NCBI GenBank assembly: GCA_964637485.1
Contig: CAZWUU010000026.1
Coordinates: 1-7,388 of the forward strand
Reading direction: 5' to 3'
Source of the DNA: C7867-002 sp964637485
Lineage (GTDB): Bacteria; Patescibacteriota; Minisyncoccia; Phycocordibacterales; PALSA-1337
Length of the DNA: 7,388 nt
Position 1 is the first letter of the stretch, and every line of letters starts with the position of its first letter. The translations under genes were made by a program, and so were the position numbers. Under the pieces are notes generated by a model that did not search any database, had not been told where the DNA came from, and worked only from the letters and a program-made list of their open reading frames with translations. Positions 6,841 through 7,388 of this stretch are shown here, one piece after another.

Positions 6841-6868
6841 TTGACAAACCATCTAAATATGATATAAT
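6841..6868 (+). promoter_or_regulatory. Near-perfect sigma70-type promoter with extended -10
   Basis: TTGACA (6841-6846) matches the -35 consensus exactly and TATAAT (6863-6868) matches the -10 exactly, with a 16-bp spacer and a TGA extension (6860-6862) giving TGATATAAT. Transcription should start near 6874-6876, leaving a leader of about 177 nt before the ATG at 7052. It is by far the strongest promoter in the window and begins 9 bp after the epimerase stop. Confidence 0.85.
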
Positions 6869-6923
6869 ATAGGAGAAAGTTCCTTAAATTATTACCTGTC
6901 TTCAGTCTTTGAACTATCATTTT

Positions 6924-6980
6924 GCCATAGCAGAAAGAGTCCTTCGGCCCACAAGGCCTAAAGACTCTCTCCGCTGTGGC
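6924..6980 (+). promoter_or_regulatory. Long symmetric hairpin in the leader of the orphan gene
   Basis: The 57 nt fold as one hairpin with only symmetric mismatches: 6924-6931 pairs with 6973-6980 (8 bp, one G-U), then A-U and G-C pairs between mismatches, 6936-6941 with 6963-6968 (AGAGTC/GACTCT), UU/AA, and GGCC 6946-6949 with GGCC 6955-6958 around a CACAA loop. The GACTCT arm can instead pair with a second AGAGTC at 6983-6988, and AAAGACT (6960-6966) with AGTCTTT at 6904-6910, so mutually exclusive folds are possible. It may be a cis-regulatory element, an mRNA-stabilising 5' stem or a separate small RNA; I do not recognise a known riboswitch. It is not followed by a T-tract, so it is not an obvious terminator. 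Confidence 0.65.
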
Positions 6981-7006
6981 GAAGAGTCCAGCAGAGCTAA
7001 AACAAA

Positions 7007-7031
7007 GAGCATGCTCGAAATGAGCGCGCTC
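7007..7031 (+). promoter_or_regulatory. Second leader hairpin made of two palindromes
   Basis: GAGCATGCTC (7007-7016) and GAGCGCGCTC (7022-7031) are each perfect 10-bp palindromes, and together they form one hairpin: GAGC/GCTC, a U-G pair and one A/C mismatch, then GCTC/GAGC closing a GAAAT loop. It ends 7 nt before the Shine-Dalgarno sequence of the downstream gene, a place where it could affect initiation. Confidence 0.5.
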
Positions 7032-7038
7032 ACAATAC

Positions 7039-7043
7039 AGGAG
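7039..7043 (+). promoter_or_regulatory. Shine-Dalgarno sequence of the orphan gene
   Basis: AGGAG ends 8 nt before ATG 7052 and fixes that start over the internal ATG at 7070. It is the only strong Shine-Dalgarno site in the window. TCTCC at 6968-6972, in the long leader hairpin, could pair with GGAGA at 7040-7044 and mask it, though five pairs is weak support. Confidence 0.75.
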
Positions 7044-7051
7044 AACAAGCT

Positions 7052-7388
7052 ATGAATAGCACGTTCAACATGAGTCAGGGTGCAGGTCAGAAACTGGAAT
7101 TTGCGTTCCAGAGAAATGGTGGTACGACCGCCGATCTCGATTGGCTCTCTACGGGAGAAAATCTGAAGTCGGTTATGATGTTGGCGCGAGGCGAGGCCGG
7201 TTTGGTCTTTTGGACCAAGCCTGCTCTGGCTCCCGAGCCTGTCATCGACCCGATCATCCGCGTCGACCGCACGATCAAACCCATGTATCCCGATTGGGTG
7301 AAGGAAGTCCTTCATCCTGATATGGAAGCACAAGGTCCGGCGGAATACAGTGCGGAGTCGATCGACCAGTGGTTCCTCGAAGCTCAAA
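7052..7388 (+). CDS. Conserved hypothetical protein, 5' part (cut by window end)
   Basis: An open frame of 112 complete codons, beginning MNSTFNMSQGAG and still open at the edge; stop and C-terminus are outside. No signal peptide or membrane span is seen, so it is probably cytoplasmic. Residues include DLDWLSTGENLKSV (31-44), a hydrophobic LVFWTKP stretch, IRVDRTIKPMYPDWVKEVLHP (about 70-90, not all shown as motif) and a GPAEY turn near the end. I recall similar unnamed proteins in Patescibacteria drafts, but assign no function. The gene has its own consensus promoter, a strong Shine-Dalgarno site and a long structured leader. Its codons differ from the neighbours: all five Ile codons are ATC and CGC/GAC are common, whereas rodA and the sugar genes use ATA freely. 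This suggests high expression, or a different origin. Confidence 0.8.
   Translation, partial: MNSTFNMSQGAGQKLEFAFQRNGGTTADLDWLSTGENLKSVMMLARGEAGLVFWTKPALAPEPVIDPIIRVDRTIKPMYPDWVKEVLHPDMEAQGPAEYSAESIDQWFLEAQ

Noticed and set aside
164..7022. Shared 11-mer TGCTCGAAATG at 164-174 and 7012-7022
   Set aside because: Several 11-mer repeats are expected by chance in 7.4 kb, and the flanks do not match.
6917..7387. 156-codon open frame on the minus strand opposite the orphan gene
   Set aside because: The plus frame has a consensus promoter, Shine-Dalgarno site and sensible protein sequence; the minus frame is a shadow running through the leader hairpin.
1..7388. CRISPR array, insertion sequence or tRNA
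   Set aside because: No regularly spaced repeats, no transposase-like frame and no tRNA-like cloverleaf with a CCA or T-loop were found.

Overview
The window looks like part of a Candidate Phyla Radiation (Patescibacteria, probably Parcubacteria-like) chromosome. This rests on the gene styles: a membrane-anchored protein with a CxDGxxNGxExGxDCGGxCxxxC motif, a polytopic protein with an IPGI-type membrane domain, and a terminal orphan protein resembling hypothetical proteins that I recall (from memory, unverified) as recurrent in that group. Most start codons also lack a Shine-Dalgarno sequence. TGA serves as a normal stop codon (ends of rodA and of the epimerase), so this is code 11 and not the TGA=Gly code of Gracilibacteria/SR1. 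The phylum call is inference; the 23S end and 5S rRNA would settle it.

Layout: (1) 1-477, end of an rRNA operon: 23S 3' end, a 197-nt spacer that folds into a long three-way-junction inverted repeat, 5S rRNA, and an intrinsic terminator. (2) 490-3298 (+), a tight three-gene operon: polytopic membrane protein, single-pass anchored protein with an external Cys motif, and a RodA-type SEDS peptidoglycan polymerase. (3) 3285-4484 (-), a GT4 glycosyltransferase overlapping rodA tail to tail by 14 bp. (4) 4561-6832 (+), a two-gene operon: polyprenyl-phosphate sugar-1-phosphate transferase and NAD-dependent sugar epimerase, divergent from the glycosyltransferase across a 76-bp region. (5) 6833-7388 (+), a textbook sigma70 promoter, a leader of about 177 nt with two strong hairpins, and the 5' end of an orphan gene cut by the window edge.

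The middle of the window is a cell-envelope locus. RodA builds peptidoglycan. The epimerase, initiating sugar transferase and GT4 enzyme form the core of a surface polysaccharide or glycan-lipid pathway: make the nucleotide sugar, load the first sugar on undecaprenyl phosphate, extend. The two small-operon proteins upstream of rodA are of unknown function. The features least explained by standard annotation are the structured RNA in the 23S-5S spacer and the strongly promoted, highly structured leader of the orphan gene.
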